A stretch of 64,000 bases of DNA from CAWIMX01 sp963792785 (lineage in GTDB: Bacteria > Acidobacteriota > Vicinamibacteria > Vicinamibacterales > CAVVIG01): positions 2,046,001-2,110,000 of the forward strand of contig CAWBXO010000001.1 in assembly GCA_963792785.1 (NCBI GenBank), read 5' to 3'. Below, piece after piece: positions 1-9,690 of this stretch (the stretch's first letter is position 1; each line of letters opens with the position of its first letter). The translations under genes and the position numbers were made by a program. A model generated the notes under the pieces. That model saw only the letters and a list, made by a program, of their open reading frames with translations. It was not told where the DNA came from and ran no database searches.

Positions 1-2006
<2,006 letters not shown>

Positions 2007-2008
2007 GA

Positions 2009-2641
2009 CTATTTATCAATCGTCGCGGATTTGATGTACGTCAGCTTCGGAAAATCCTTCGAGAGGTACGCGTTGCCCTCCGACTGAATGCGTCCCTGGT
2101 CCGGCCCGCGGCCGCGCGGCGCGCCCTCGCCATAGACGTCGTAGATCTTGTGGACGACATCCATGCCGGACGACACGCGGCCGATTGGCGAGAAGCCCTG
2201 GCGATCGAGGCCGGTGTTGTCCGCGAGGTTGATGAACAGCTGCGTCGTCCGCGTGTTCGGGCCGCCCGTGGCGAAGGTCACATAGCCTTCACGGTTGCTC
2301 TGCTTGACCGGGTCGTCCTGGATGCGCGCGTCGCGCCACGCGCGGGAGACGGCGGGATCCCCGTGAATGCCGAACTGCGCCATGAAGCCGTTGATGACAC
2401 GGAAAAACCGCACGTCGGTGAAGAACCCCGACTTGACGAGGTTGTAGAACCGGTCCGCGCCTTGTGGCGCCCAGTCGCGGTGCACCTCGATCGTGAACGC
2501 GCCGGCCGTCGTGTCGAACGTCGCCTTGTAGGTGTCGGGCGCTTTCTCGGTGAGCAGCAGCGGATTCAGGCCCTGCCCCGCCATCGTGACCGCCGTCGCG
2601 GCCGTCAGACCCAGAGCCGCCATCAGACGCGCAAACTTCAT
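2009..2641 (-). CDS. Exported cyclophilin-type peptidyl-prolyl isomerase
   Basis: Peptidyl-prolyl cis-trans isomerase that helps fold proteins outside the cytoplasm. The first 22 residues (MKFARLMAALGLTAATAVTM) form a signal peptide, so a periplasmic location is inferred. The cyclophilin core is plain: DRFYNLVKSGFFTDVRFFRV, GFMAQFG, then GGPNTRTTQLFINLADN. At 210 residues it has the normal length for a periplasmic cyclophilin plus a short tail. The ATG is preceded by GGAGGAGACGAG. It sits between a PhzF-like gene and glgB on the same strand. A second cyclophilin without a signal peptide is encoded at 3653-4165, so the pair likely divides periplasmic and cytoplasmic work. Confidence 0.92.
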   Translation of the reverse strand: MKFARLMAALGLTAATAVTMAGQGLNPLLLTEKAPDTYKATFDTTAGAFTIEVHRDWAPQGADRFYNLVKSGFFTDVRFFRVINGFMAQFGIHGDPAVSRAWRDARIQDDPVKQSNREGYVTFATGGPNTRTTQLFINLADNTGLDRQGFSPIGRVSSGMDVVHKIYDVYGEGAPRGRGPDQGRIQSEGNAYLSKDFPKLTYIKSATIDK

Positions 2642-2653
2642 GACTCGTCTCCT

Positions 2654-2713
2654 CCAGTTCCTCAGTTTCCCAGTTCCCCAGCTCCTCAGTTCCCCAGCTC
2701 CTAAGCTTCTTCC
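2654..2713 (-). repeat. G-rich short tandem repeat directly after a stop codon
   Basis: The gap between the PhzF-like gene and the cyclophilin gene is filled by imperfect copies of an 8-10 base unit. Read on the coding strand the pattern is GAGCTGGGGAACT, GAGGAGCTGGGG, AACTGGGAAACT and so on. It begins immediately after the TAA stop of the upstream gene (TAAGGAAGAAGC) and runs into the Shine-Dalgarno of the next gene. The same GAAGAAGC plus GAGCTGGGG wording recurs after the stop at 34570. Confidence 0.7.
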
Positions 2714-3637
2714 TTAGGTTACGTAAAGTGTGCCCTCTCCCGCCAGCACGGCCTCTCCGCCCACCCGCACGCTCGTGATCGCGTCGCCCTCGGCGCCGAT
2801 CGCGATGTGAATGTGGCTCGGCCGTCCCATCTTCACGCCCTGCAGGCACTGCATCGTGCCCGATTTCGCCGCCGGGACGGCGTTGTGCCGGACGAGGTAG
2901 CAGCCGAGCGGCCCCGCCGCGCTGCCGGTGGCCGGGTCCTCGGCGATCCCGAGCGTCGGCGCGAACATCCGCGCGTAGACGGTCGCCTTGTCCGATGCCC
3001 GCTCAAGCGAGAACAGGTACACCGCCAGGTCGTCGCCTTTGACCGCCCGGTACAGCGGCTCGGCCGCCGCGCGATCGAGGAACGCGTTGTCCACGGCGCG
3101 GCGCGACGCGATCGGCACCAGGAGGTACGGCACGCCGCACGACACGACCTGCACGGGCAGCGCCGTGCCGCTGACCGCCGCCTCGGGCAGGCCCAGCGCC
3201 AGCGCGGCCAGGGCGGGCGCGCCCAGCGACTCGCCGAACGTCGGCAGCGGCTGCTGCATCCACGCGAAGCTCAACTCGCTGCCGCGCCAGGTGAGCGACA
3301 CGTCCGTCGGCCCGACGCCAAGCCCGAAGACCACGCGATCGCGGCCTGGCGCCAGCACGCCGGCGCGCGCGAGCGCGAACGCGGTGCCGACCGTCGGATG
3401 CCCCGCCATCGGCAGCTCTTCGTGCGGCGTGAAGATGCGCACGCGCGCGTCGGTGTCCCCGTCCTCGGGCGGCAGCACGAACGTCGTCTCGGAAAAGTTC
3501 AGCTCCTTGGCGAGCGCCTGCATCTCGACGTCCGACAGGCCGCGGCCGTCGAGGACGACCGCGAGCTGGTTGCCGCCGAAGAGGCGATCGGTGAAGACGT
3601 CGAGGTGCAAGTAGCGATAGGATCGGGTACCAATCAC
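2714..3637 (-). CDS. PhzF family isomerase/epimerase-like protein
   Basis: Cytoplasmic protein of the PhzF (phenazine biosynthesis-like) superfamily, a two-lobed diaminopimelate-epimerase fold. Members isomerise small acids, but the substrate of this one cannot be read from sequence. At 307 residues it has the usual length. Seen: LDVFTDRLFGGNQLAVV at the N-terminus, the catalytic Glu in NFSETTFVLP (about residue 50), MAGHPTVGTAFAL, and EDPATGSAAGPLG in the C-terminal lobe followed by QGVKMGRPSHIH. The start used is GTG at 3637, only 15 bases from the ATG of the divergent cyclophilin gene at 3653, so each promoter must lie inside the other gene or the true start is further in. No phenazine genes are nearby. 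Confidence 0.88.
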   Translation of the reverse strand: MIGTRSYRYLHLDVFTDRLFGGNQLAVVLDGRGLSDVEMQALAKELNFSETTFVLPPEDGDTDARVRIFTPHEELPMAGHPTVGTAFALARAGVLAPGRDRVVFGLGVGPTDVSLTWRGSELSFAWMQQPLPTFGESLGAPALAALALGLPEAAVSGTALPVQVVSCGVPYLLVPIASRRAVDNAFLDRAAAEPLYRAVKGDDLAVYLFSLERASDKATVYARMFAPTLGIAEDPATGSAAGPLGCYLVRHNAVPAAKSGTMQCLQGVKMGRPSHIHIAIGAEGDAITSVRVGGEAVLAGEGTLYVT

Positions 3638-3652
3638 TGGGAGAGCATATCA

Positions 3653-4165
3653 ATGTTACTGGCGCATTTCACGACGAGCGAAGGACCCTTCACGATCGAG
3701 CTCTTCGACGGCGAGGCCCCGAACACGGTGGCGACGTTCATCGGGCTGGCGGAGGGGACGAAGGAATGGACCGACCCGCGGACACGGCAGAAGACCAAGG
3801 CGCCGTACTACAACGGCACGATCTTTCACCGCGTGATCGAGGGCTTCATGATCCAGGGCGGCGACCCCCTCGGTCAGGGCACGGGCGGCCCGGGCTTCAC
3901 GTTCGGCGACGAATTCCACCCCGCGCGGAAGCACGACAAGCCCGGCATCCTCTCGATGGCCAACCGCGGCCCGAACACCAACGGCGGCCAGTTCTTCATC
4001 ACGCTGGACGCGACGCCGTGGCTCGACGGCAAACACAGCGTCTTCGGCGAGGTCACCTCTGGGATGGACGTGGTGAAGAAGATCGGCGCCACGCCCACGA
4101 GCAAGCCCGGCGATCGGCCGCTGAAACCGATCACCGTGGAGACGGTGACCATCGAACGGAAGTAA
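3653..4165 (+). CDS. ppiB: Cytoplasmic cyclophilin-type peptidyl-prolyl isomerase
   Basis: Cyclophilin of the PpiB type, 170 residues with no signal peptide, catalysing proline isomerisation during folding in the cytoplasm. Seen: FTIELFDGEAPNTVATFIGL, IFHRVIEGFMIQGGDPLGQG, the catalytic FHRVI Arg, GGQFFITLDATPWLDGKHSVF and a GMDVVKKI helix. I chose the ATG at 3653 (GGGAG a few bases upstream) rather than a much longer in-frame extension that only shadows the opposite-strand PhzF-like gene. It is convergent with fdhD, and the two share an inverted G-rich repeat between their stops. Confidence 0.93.
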   Translation: MLLAHFTTSEGPFTIELFDGEAPNTVATFIGLAEGTKEWTDPRTRQKTKAPYYNGTIFHRVIEGFMIQGGDPLGQGTGGPGFTFGDEFHPARKHDKPGILSMANRGPNTNGGQFFITLDATPWLDGKHSVFGEVTSGMDVVKKIGATPTSKPGDRPLKPITVETVTIERK

Positions 4166-4247
4166 GAAGAATGTGGTGATTTGGTGATGGGGTGATGGGG
4201 TGATGGGGCCACATCACGAAATCACCACATCACCCCATCACCCCATT
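4166..4247. repeat. Facing G-rich tandem repeats forming an inverted repeat between convergent genes
   Basis: Directly after the ppiB stop the plus strand reads GGTGATTTGGTGATGGGG followed by further TGATGGGG units. The right half (4221-4247) holds the complement, ATCACCACATCACCCC and CATCACCCC. The arms can pair into a long hairpin with a short loop around CCACATCACGAA, which could act as a two-way terminator. The right arm runs into the 3' end of fdhD and encodes its last residues (GVMG) and stop. Confidence 0.75.
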
Positions 4248-5048
4248 CCGAATGCGTTCCTCACGGGCGTAGATATTGAAACGCCCGTCTCGCAGGAACG
4301 CCACGAGGGTGATGCCGGTGGCGCGGGCCACGTCGACGGCCAGGCTCGACGGTGCTGACACGGCGGCCACGAGCGGGATCCCCGCCGCGTAGGCCTTCTG
4401 CACGATCTCGAACGAGGCGCGGCCGCTCACGAACAGCAGCGCGTCCGCGAGCGGCAGGCGGCCGTCCTGGAACAGGCGGCCGACCACTTTGTCGACGGCG
4501 TTGTGCCGGCCGATGTCCTCGGCCGACCGCTCGAGGCGGCCCTCGCGATCGAACAGGCCCGCCGCGTGCAGCCCGCCGGTGCGATCGAACGTCCCTTGCA
4601 CCGCGCGCAGCGCCGCGGGCAGGTCCGCCACGAGCGCGCTCGTCACGCTCCAGTGGATCGCCAGCGGCGGGCCCGACGGCAGGAGCGACTCGAGCGAGCG
4701 GCGCCCGCAGATTCCGCACGACGCGTTCGTCGTGACCGCGCGCCGGCGATCCAGGAGCGCCGGCAGGATTTCCGCCCGGCTGCGCGAGAGGCGGACGTTC
4801 ACGACGTCCGCGAGGTCGCCGGCCTCCACGCGCCGCAGGTCGTCCGGGCCGCGGAGCACGCCCTCGGTGAACAGGAAACCCACCGCCAGATCGGCGTCCT
4901 CGCCGGGCGTCCGCATGATCACCGCGAACGGCTCGCCCTCGAGCCGCACCTCGAGCGCCTGCTCGGCCGCGACGTCGTCGACGCCCGCCGCCTGCCCGTC
5001 GCGGCCGACCCGGACGACGTCCACCGAGCGAGACGCGTCTTCTGCCAT
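4230..5048 (-). CDS. fdhD: Formate dehydrogenase accessory sulfurtransferase FdhD
   Basis: FdhD passes sulfur from a cysteine desulfurase to the molybdenum cofactor, giving the sulfurated Mo site that formate dehydrogenases need. It is cytoplasmic; 272 residues is the family's length. The mobile-loop Cys pair is present in TNASCGICG (about residues 111 and 114), and PGEDADLAVGFLFTEGVL and EDIGRHNAVDKVVG are typical. It is divergent from an OFA-type transporter and about 1.7 kb from an FdhF/YdeP molybdoenzyme, which supports a shared job. The final four codons and stop come from the flanking repeat, so the C-terminus may have been remodelled by repeat spread. Confidence 0.95.
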   Translation of the reverse strand: MAEDASRSVDVVRVGRDGQAAGVDDVAAEQALEVRLEGEPFAVIMRTPGEDADLAVGFLFTEGVLRGPDDLRRVEAGDLADVVNVRLSRSRAEILPALLDRRRAVTTNASCGICGRRSLESLLPSGPPLAIHWSVTSALVADLPAALRAVQGTFDRTGGLHAAGLFDREGRLERSAEDIGRHNAVDKVVGRLFQDGRLPLADALLFVSGRASFEIVQKAYAAGIPLVAAVSAPSSLAVDVARATGITLVAFLRDGRFNIYAREERIRNGVMG

Positions 5049-5191
5049 GACCGCGGCAAGGCTACCATAGGGGCGCCGGCCCCACGCCGGACACCCGAGG
5101 CCGAGAGTCTACGCTCGAGGCCGAGGGACGGAGAGCAGCGTGAGAACGAGCGGGGGTGGGGCCCCGCGAGCACTCAAGGAGGAGGGTCCCC

Positions 5192-6439
5192 GTGCCTCTG
5201 CCGAATCGCTGGCTCATCGCCGCCGCGGGCGTCGTCATGCAGGTCGCGCTCGGCGCGATCTACGCGTGGAGCGTCTTCCGCACGCCGCTCACCACCGCAT
5301 ACGGCTGGTCCATCTCGCAGGTCACGCTCGCCTTCACGATCGCCGTCTTCGTGGTGGGCTTCGCGTCCTTCGCGGGCGGGCAGTGGATGCGCCGCTCGGG
5401 CCCGCGGCGCGTGGCCGTCGCGGCGGGCATCCTCTACGGGTCCGGGATCTTCCTGGCCGGCTTCTCCGCCGACCGCCTGTGGCTCCTGTATCTGTCCTAC
5501 GGCCTCATCGCCGGCATCGGCCTCGGCCTCGGCTACATCGTGCCGGTGGCGACGCTGGTGCAGTGGTTCCCGGACAAGCGCGGGACGATCACGGGCGTCG
5601 CGGTCGCCGGCTTCGGCGCCGGCGCGCTGATCACGGCGCCGGTCGCCACGCGCCTGATCGCGCAGGTGGGCCCGATGCGCACCTTCTCGATTCTCGGCGT
5701 CGCCTACTTCATCGCGGTCACCGGCGGCGCGCTCTTCATGCAGAGCCCGCCGCCCGGCTACACCCCGCCGGGCTGGACGCCGTCGGCCTCGCAGCGCAAG
5801 CAGCGCGCGTCGCGGCCGTTCACGTTCAAGGAGGCCCTCACGAGCTGGCAGTGGTACGGGCTGTGGGCCCTGCTCTTCCTGAACGTGACGGCGGGGATCT
5901 CGATCATCTCGCAGGCGGCGCCGATGGCCCAGGAGATCACCGGCGTCACCGCCGCCGGCGCGGCCGGCATCGTCGGCGTGATCTCGATCGCGAACGGCCT
6001 CGGCCGGTTCCTCTGGGCGTCGCTCTCCGACGTGATCGGGCGGCGGCAGGTGTTCCTGGCGATGTTCCCGCTGCAGGCGGCGGTGTTCGCGCTGTTCCCG
6101 TCGGTCCACACGCCGATCGGGTTCACCGTGCTCGCCAGCATCGTGCTGCTCTGCTACGGCGGCGGCTTCGGCACGATGCCGGCGTTCGTGGCCGACTACT
6201 TCGGCGCGGAGCACGTGGGGTCGATCTACGGGCTGATGCTCACCGCCTGGGGCTGCTCGGGCGTGTTCGGGCCGCTGCTGATCGCAAGGCTGCGCGAGAT
6301 CAACGGGCGCTATCACGAAGCGCTCTTCATCATTGCCGGCGTGATGCTCGTCGCGACGGCGATCCCGATGCTCGTCGGCGCGCCGTCTCCCCCGGCGGCG
6401 GCGGCTCCGCCGATGGCCGGCGCGGGTGCGGAAGCGTAG
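5192..6439 (+). CDS. MFS transporter, oxalate/formate antiporter (OFA) family
   Basis: Inner-membrane major facilitator protein of 415 residues with about 12 hydrophobic helices. The N-terminus (IAAAGVVMQVALGAIYAWSV) and the PGYTPPGW linker before the second half are typical of the OFA family, whose studied member exchanges oxalate and formate. The true substrate is inferred only from family and context. The start is GTG at 5192 because AAGGAGGAG lies seven bases upstream, although the frame stays open to 5156. The neighbours fdhD (divergent) and an FdhF/YdeP-type enzyme (downstream) make formate or oxalate the best guess. Confidence 0.88.
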   Translation: MPLPNRWLIAAAGVVMQVALGAIYAWSVFRTPLTTAYGWSISQVTLAFTIAVFVVGFASFAGGQWMRRSGPRRVAVAAGILYGSGIFLAGFSADRLWLLYLSYGLIAGIGLGLGYIVPVATLVQWFPDKRGTITGVAVAGFGAGALITAPVATRLIAQVGPMRTFSILGVAYFIAVTGGALFMQSPPPGYTPPGWTPSASQRKQRASRPFTFKEALTSWQWYGLWALLFLNVTAGISIISQAAPMAQEITGVTAAGAAGIVGVISIANGLGRFLWASLSDVIGRRQVFLAMFPLQAAVFALFPSVHTPIGFTVLASIVLLCYGGGFGTMPAFVADYFGAEHVGSIYGLMLTAWGCSGVFGPLLIARLREINGRYHEALFIIAGVMLVATAIPMLVGAPSPPAAAAPPMAGAGAEA

Positions 6440-6756
6440 TGGGGCGTATCGGCGGAATCAGTATCAAGGTCTCAAGGTTATGAACCACAGAGCCTCAGAG
6501 GCTCAGAGGATCGCGACGTCGTCGCCGGCCTGCCTGGCAGGCCGGCCGCGAGGGCGAACGATCCGGACACACAAGGCGGTCGGCGCGGGACACGGGCCTT
6601 GCGCGTCCGGATCGTTCACCCTCGCAGGCGCCGCAGATGCGGCGCCGACGACCGGCAACGCTCGGGTCTCGGTGTCTCCGTGCCTCTGTGGTTGGTGTCA
6701 GAATCCGGTTAGTCGTATCGGTCGTACTTCAGCGAGTACGGTCCCCTAGAGCCACG
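6440..6756. other. 317-base non-coding stretch dominated by one structured repeat
   Basis: No gene is seen here. The stretch holds the element described at 6483-6694 and, to its right, about 60 bases leading to the molybdoenzyme start at 6757. The long frame that runs through it from 6637 is an artefact of the element and not a protein extension. Confidence 0.8.
6483..6694. repeat. Structured inverted-repeat element (ACCACAGAG ends)
   Basis: A roughly 212-base element with imperfect outer inverted repeats: AACCACAGAGCCTCAGAGG on the left, and the complement of AACCACAGAGGCACGGAGAC on the right. Inside are three more stems: a hairpin at 6524-6546 (GCCGGCCTGCC/GGCAGGCCGGC), an 18-base inverted pair at 6551-6568 and 6605-6622 (17 of 18 match, around AACGATCCGGAC), and GGCGCCGC-AGAT-GCGGCGCC at 6628-6647. 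It encodes nothing and looks like a non-autonomous mobile or REP-like element. A smaller relative lies at 49957-50029. Confidence 0.75.
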
Positions 6757-8937
6757 ATGGCGATCTTCGGCCTCGGGCGGCAGAAGCCGCATCACTACCG
6801 GGAGATGGCGCGGGTCGCGTGGGAGAACCGCGATCAGCTGCCGTTCGCCTGGCGGATCCTGCGCGACGGCGTCTGCGACGGGTGCGCGCTCGGCACGTCG
6901 GGCCTCTCGGACTGGACGCTGCCCGGGACGCACCTCTGCATGATCCGGCTCGAACTGATGCGGCTCAACACGGCGCCGGCGATCGATCCCGCCGCGCTCG
7001 GCGACGCGTCGGCGCTCGCGCGGCTCTCGTCGGCGGAGTTGCGCGGGCTGGGGCGCCTCGCCGAGCCGATGCTGCGCCGCGGCGGCGAGCGCGGGTTTCG
7101 CGCGGTGTCGTGGGACGACGCGCTCGATCGCCTCGCGGCCCAGGCGCACGCGACGCCACCGGAACGGATCGCGTTCTACCTGACGTCGCGCGGTATCACC
7201 AACGAGGTCTACTACGCCGCGCAGAAGGCCGCGCGCTTCCTCGGCACGAACCACGTGGACAATTCCGCGCGGCTCTGCCACGCGGCGTCCACCGTGGGGA
7301 TGAAAGCCACGCTCGGCTACGGCGCGGCCACGTGCAGCTATCGCGACTGGCTCGAGGCCGATCTGATCGTCTTCTTCGGGTCGAACGCGCCGAACAACCA
7401 GCCCGTCACGACGAAGTACGTCCACCACGCGAAGGCGAACGGCGCGCAGGTGGCCGTCGTGAACCCGTATCGTGAGCCGGGGCTCGAGCGCTACTGGATT
7501 CCGTCGATCGCGTCGAGCGCGATCGGCGGGACGACGATTGCGGACCACTGGTTCGAGGTCGACACCGGCGGCGATCGCGCGTTCCTCGTCGGCGTGCTGC
7601 GCGCGCTCATCGAAGCACACGGCGTGGACGAGGCGTTCGTCGCGGAGCGCGCCGTCGGCTTCGATGAGGTGAAGCGCGCCACGCTCGCCGTGCCGTGGGC
7701 CGACCTCGAGCGCGAGAGCGGCGCGCCCGCCGAGCGGATGCGTGCCTTCGCGCGGCTGCTGATGGATCGCCCGCGCGCGGTGTTCGTGTGGTCCATGGGG
7801 CTCACGCAGCACGCGCACGGCGTCGACACGATCAAGGCGCTGATGAACGTCGGCCTCGCGCGCGGCCTGCCCGGCCGGCCCGGCTGCGGCCTCGTGCCGA
7901 TCCGCGGCCACTCGGGCGTGCAGGGCGGCGCGGAAGTGGGATGCGTTCCGAAGGTCGACCACGCGACCACCGATCGATGGCGGGACCTGTGGGGCTTCCC
8001 CGTGCCGGACGCGCCCGGGTGGTCCGCCTCCGAGATGGTCGACCACGCGGCGGCGGGCGACCTCGACCTGTTCTGGATTGTCGGCGGCAACTTTCTCGAG
8101 ACGCTGCCCGATCCGTCGCGCTCGCGCGCGGCGCTCGAGCGCCCGCGCCTGCGCGTGCACCAGGACATCGTCCTGTCCTCGTCGATGCTCGTCGAGGGCG
8201 CGGGCGACGTCGTGTTGCTGCCGGCCGTGACGCGCTACGAGTCGCCGGGCGGCGGCACCGAGACGACCACCGAGCGACGGATCATCTTCTCGCCGGAGAT
8301 CCCCGGGCGGCGGATCGGATCGGCGAAGCCCGAGTGGTGGGTGTTCCGCGAGCTGATGGCGCGCGCGAAGCCCGAGCAGGCGCGGTCGATCGGGCTCGCC
8401 GACGCCGCGGCCATCCGGCGCGAGATCGCCGGCGCGATTCCGCTGTATCGCGGCATCGAGGGCCTGGCGGCCAAGGGCGACCAGATCCAGTGGGGCGGCC
8501 CGCGGCTCTACGAGGACGGGCGGTTCGCGACCCCCGACGGCAAGGCGCACTTCGTGGCGGTCTCGCTGGGCCGTCCGCGGGCGGACGCCGGCGCGTCACC
8601 GGCACGCGCGTTCGCGCTCTCGACCCGGCGCGGCAAGCAGTTCAACTCGATGATCCAGCGCGAGATCGATCCGCTCACGGGCGCCGGACGCGACGACATC
8701 CTGATCAGCGCGGCGGACCTGGCGGCGCTGAAGCTCCAGAACGGCTCGAGCGTGCGCCTGCGATCGGCGTCGGGCACCTTCGAGGGCACGCTGCGCGCGG
8801 CGCCGATCAAGCCCGGCAATCTGGAAGTGCACTGGCCCGAAGGGAACACGCTGCTGTCGAAGACTGCGATCGATCCGGAGTCGCTCGAGCCGGACTACAA
8901 CGCCGTCGTGACGGTCGAAGCGCGTCCGACGTCGTAG
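6757..8937 (+). CDS. FdhF/YdeP family molybdopterin oxidoreductase
   Basis: Cytoplasmic molybdopterin-dependent oxidoreductase of 726 residues, closest in layout to the FdhF/YdeP group. The N-terminus has CDGC (about residues 39-42) but no full 4Fe-4S motif of the kind found in true formate dehydrogenases. The Mo-ligand position is a cysteine in NSARLCHAASTVG (about residue 173), with no selenocysteine codon. Other family marks are GTNHVDNSAR, FFGSNAPNNQPVT, VFVWSMGLTQHAHG, GGNFLETLPDP and the C-terminal STRRGKQFNSM. The start is the ATG at 6757. With fdhD and an OFA-type carrier nearby a formate-linked role is plausible, but YdeP-like proteins have been tied to acid resistance and substrates are poorly known. 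Confidence 0.9.
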   Translation: MAIFGLGRQKPHHYREMARVAWENRDQLPFAWRILRDGVCDGCALGTSGLSDWTLPGTHLCMIRLELMRLNTAPAIDPAALGDASALARLSSAELRGLGRLAEPMLRRGGERGFRAVSWDDALDRLAAQAHATPPERIAFYLTSRGITNEVYYAAQKAARFLGTNHVDNSARLCHAASTVGMKATLGYGAATCSYRDWLEADLIVFFGSNAPNNQPVTTKYVHHAKANGAQVAVVNPYREPGLERYWIPSIASSAIGGTTIADHWFEVDTGGDRAFLVGVLRALIEAHGVDEAFVAERAVGFDEVKRATLAVPWADLERESGAPAERMRAFARLLMDRPRAVFVWSMGLTQHAHGVDTIKALMNVGLARGLPGRPGCGLVPIRGHSGVQGGAEVGCVPKVDHATTDRWRDLWGFPVPDAPGWSASEMVDHAAAGDLDLFWIVGGNFLETLPDPSRSRAALERPRLRVHQDIVLSSSMLVEGAGDVVLLPAVTRYESPGGGTETTTERRIIFSPEIPGRRIGSAKPEWWVFRELMARAKPEQARSIGLADAAAIRREIAGAIPLYRGIEGLAAKGDQIQWGGPRLYEDGRFATPDGKAHFVAVSLGRPRADAGASPARAFALSTRRGKQFNSMIQREIDPLTGAGRDDILISAADLAALKLQNGSSVRLRSASGTFEGTLRAAPIKPGNLEVHWPEGNTLLSKTAIDPESLEPDYNAVVTVEARPTS

Positions 8938-8989
8938 GCCGATGGCAGGTTGAGGGGGGAGTCGGCCCGGACAGCCCGGGCCCTGTGGA

Positions 8990-9241
8990 TCAGACGAACG
9001 GAAACAGCTTGTTGGCCTTGCGGCGCTTCTGCCGGACGATGATGACGACAGGCTGACTCGCCGCGCTCAACGTACCGGCCATACGCAGCTCACCGATGGC
9101 ATCGTTGATGTCGGCCATCAACTTGCCGTCGCCCTTGCGCAGTTTCTTGATCTGCTTGCGGGGATGCTTCCCCAAGTCGAGCACGACCGGCGCGGGGATG
9201 GAATCGGACTTGGTCGTTTCCGGGGTCGTGGTTCCGGCCAT
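8990..9241 (-). CDS. Small basic protein, DUF6200-like
   Basis: 83-residue protein of unknown function. Its core APVVLDLGKHPRKQIKKLRKG followed by a short helix and QPVVIIVRQKRRK resembles, from memory, the DUF6200 family. It is basic and soluble with no signal or membrane segment. The ATG at 9241 is chosen over the GTG at 9250 because TAAGGAG sits at proper distance from it. It is the second gene of a two-gene unit with the 106-residue protein at 9254-9574 (12-base gap), transcribed away from the UbiB-like kinase. Function unknown; nucleic-acid or acidic-surface binding would fit the charge but is a guess. Confidence 0.7.
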   Translation of the reverse strand: MAGTTTPETTKSDSIPAPVVLDLGKHPRKQIKKLRKGDGKLMADINDAIGELRMAGTLSAASQPVVIIVRQKRRKANKLFPFV

Positions 9242-9253
9242 TGGGTGCACTCC

Positions 9254-9574
9254 TTACCAGCCCAGCACGCGGCTGGGATCCAGCTTCTTCCGGCCTTTGT
9301 CGCCGGCTTTGACGGCGTTCTGCACGATGTCGCGCAGCCAGCCATCCTTGCGCTTGCGATTCGACCGGCGATGCCGCGTCGCGTACGTGCTCGCGGTACA
9401 ATCGAACGCATCGGCCACCATTCGCACTGACCGTTCGAAGGGCTTGAGACCCTTGCTCTGCTTCTTCCGCTTGCGACGTCGGTCGAAGACGACGACCGGC
9501 ACGCGACTGCCGGTCGAGTCGCGCTCGAACACCGTAATCGTGCGAACCGACTTGCTCAATCGCGGCATGTCCAT
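9254..9574 (-). CDS. Small basic protein, DUF6312-like
   Basis: 106-residue basic protein of unknown function. The stretch RHRRSNRKRKDGWLRD and the ending KKLDPSRVLGW match what I recall of the DUF6312 family; FDRRRKRKKQSKGLKPFERS makes the middle strongly positive. It has no membrane segment. A GAGGGAG Shine-Dalgarno precedes the ATG and a good sigma-70-type promoter lies at 9616-9644, so this and the following small gene form their own transcription unit at the border of the acyl/exporter cluster. Similar small proteins next to UbiB-like kinases suggest linked function, but this is inference. Confidence 0.7.
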   Translation of the reverse strand: MDMPRLSKSVRTITVFERDSTGSRVPVVVFDRRRKRKKQSKGLKPFERSVRMVADAFDCTASTYATRHRRSNRKRKDGWLRDIVQNAVKAGDKGRKKLDPSRVLGW

Positions 9575-9615
9575 GGCAAAGACTCCCTCGATTCCGTGAG
9601 AACGTCAGACCTGCT

Positions 9616-9644
9616 CTTATAGCACAGCGGCGACACGCCGGCAA
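9616..9644 (-). promoter_or_regulatory. Sigma-70-type promoter for the two small basic proteins
   Basis: On the minus strand TTGCCG (9644-9639) and TATAAG (9621-9616) are separated by exactly 17 bases, giving four of six and five of six consensus matches. The predicted start lies about 35 bases before the ATG at 9574. An imperfect inverted repeat, GAACTGGGG and CCCACAGTTC (9646-9670), sits just upstream and could bind a regulator shared with the divergent kinase gene. Confidence 0.6.
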
Positions 9645-9690
9645 GGAACTGGGGCTGTTTCCCACAGTTCTGATACGCTCCGCTCTTCTG

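Noticed and set aside
2807..3652. N-terminal extension of the cyclophilin gene to a 452-residue protein
   Set aside because: The extra part is the reverse shadow of the PhzF-like gene; the cyclophilin fold starts at 3653.
7263..7290. Possible selenocysteine in the FdhF/YdeP enzyme
   Set aside because: The metal-ligand codon is TGC (Cys) and there is no in-frame TGA.
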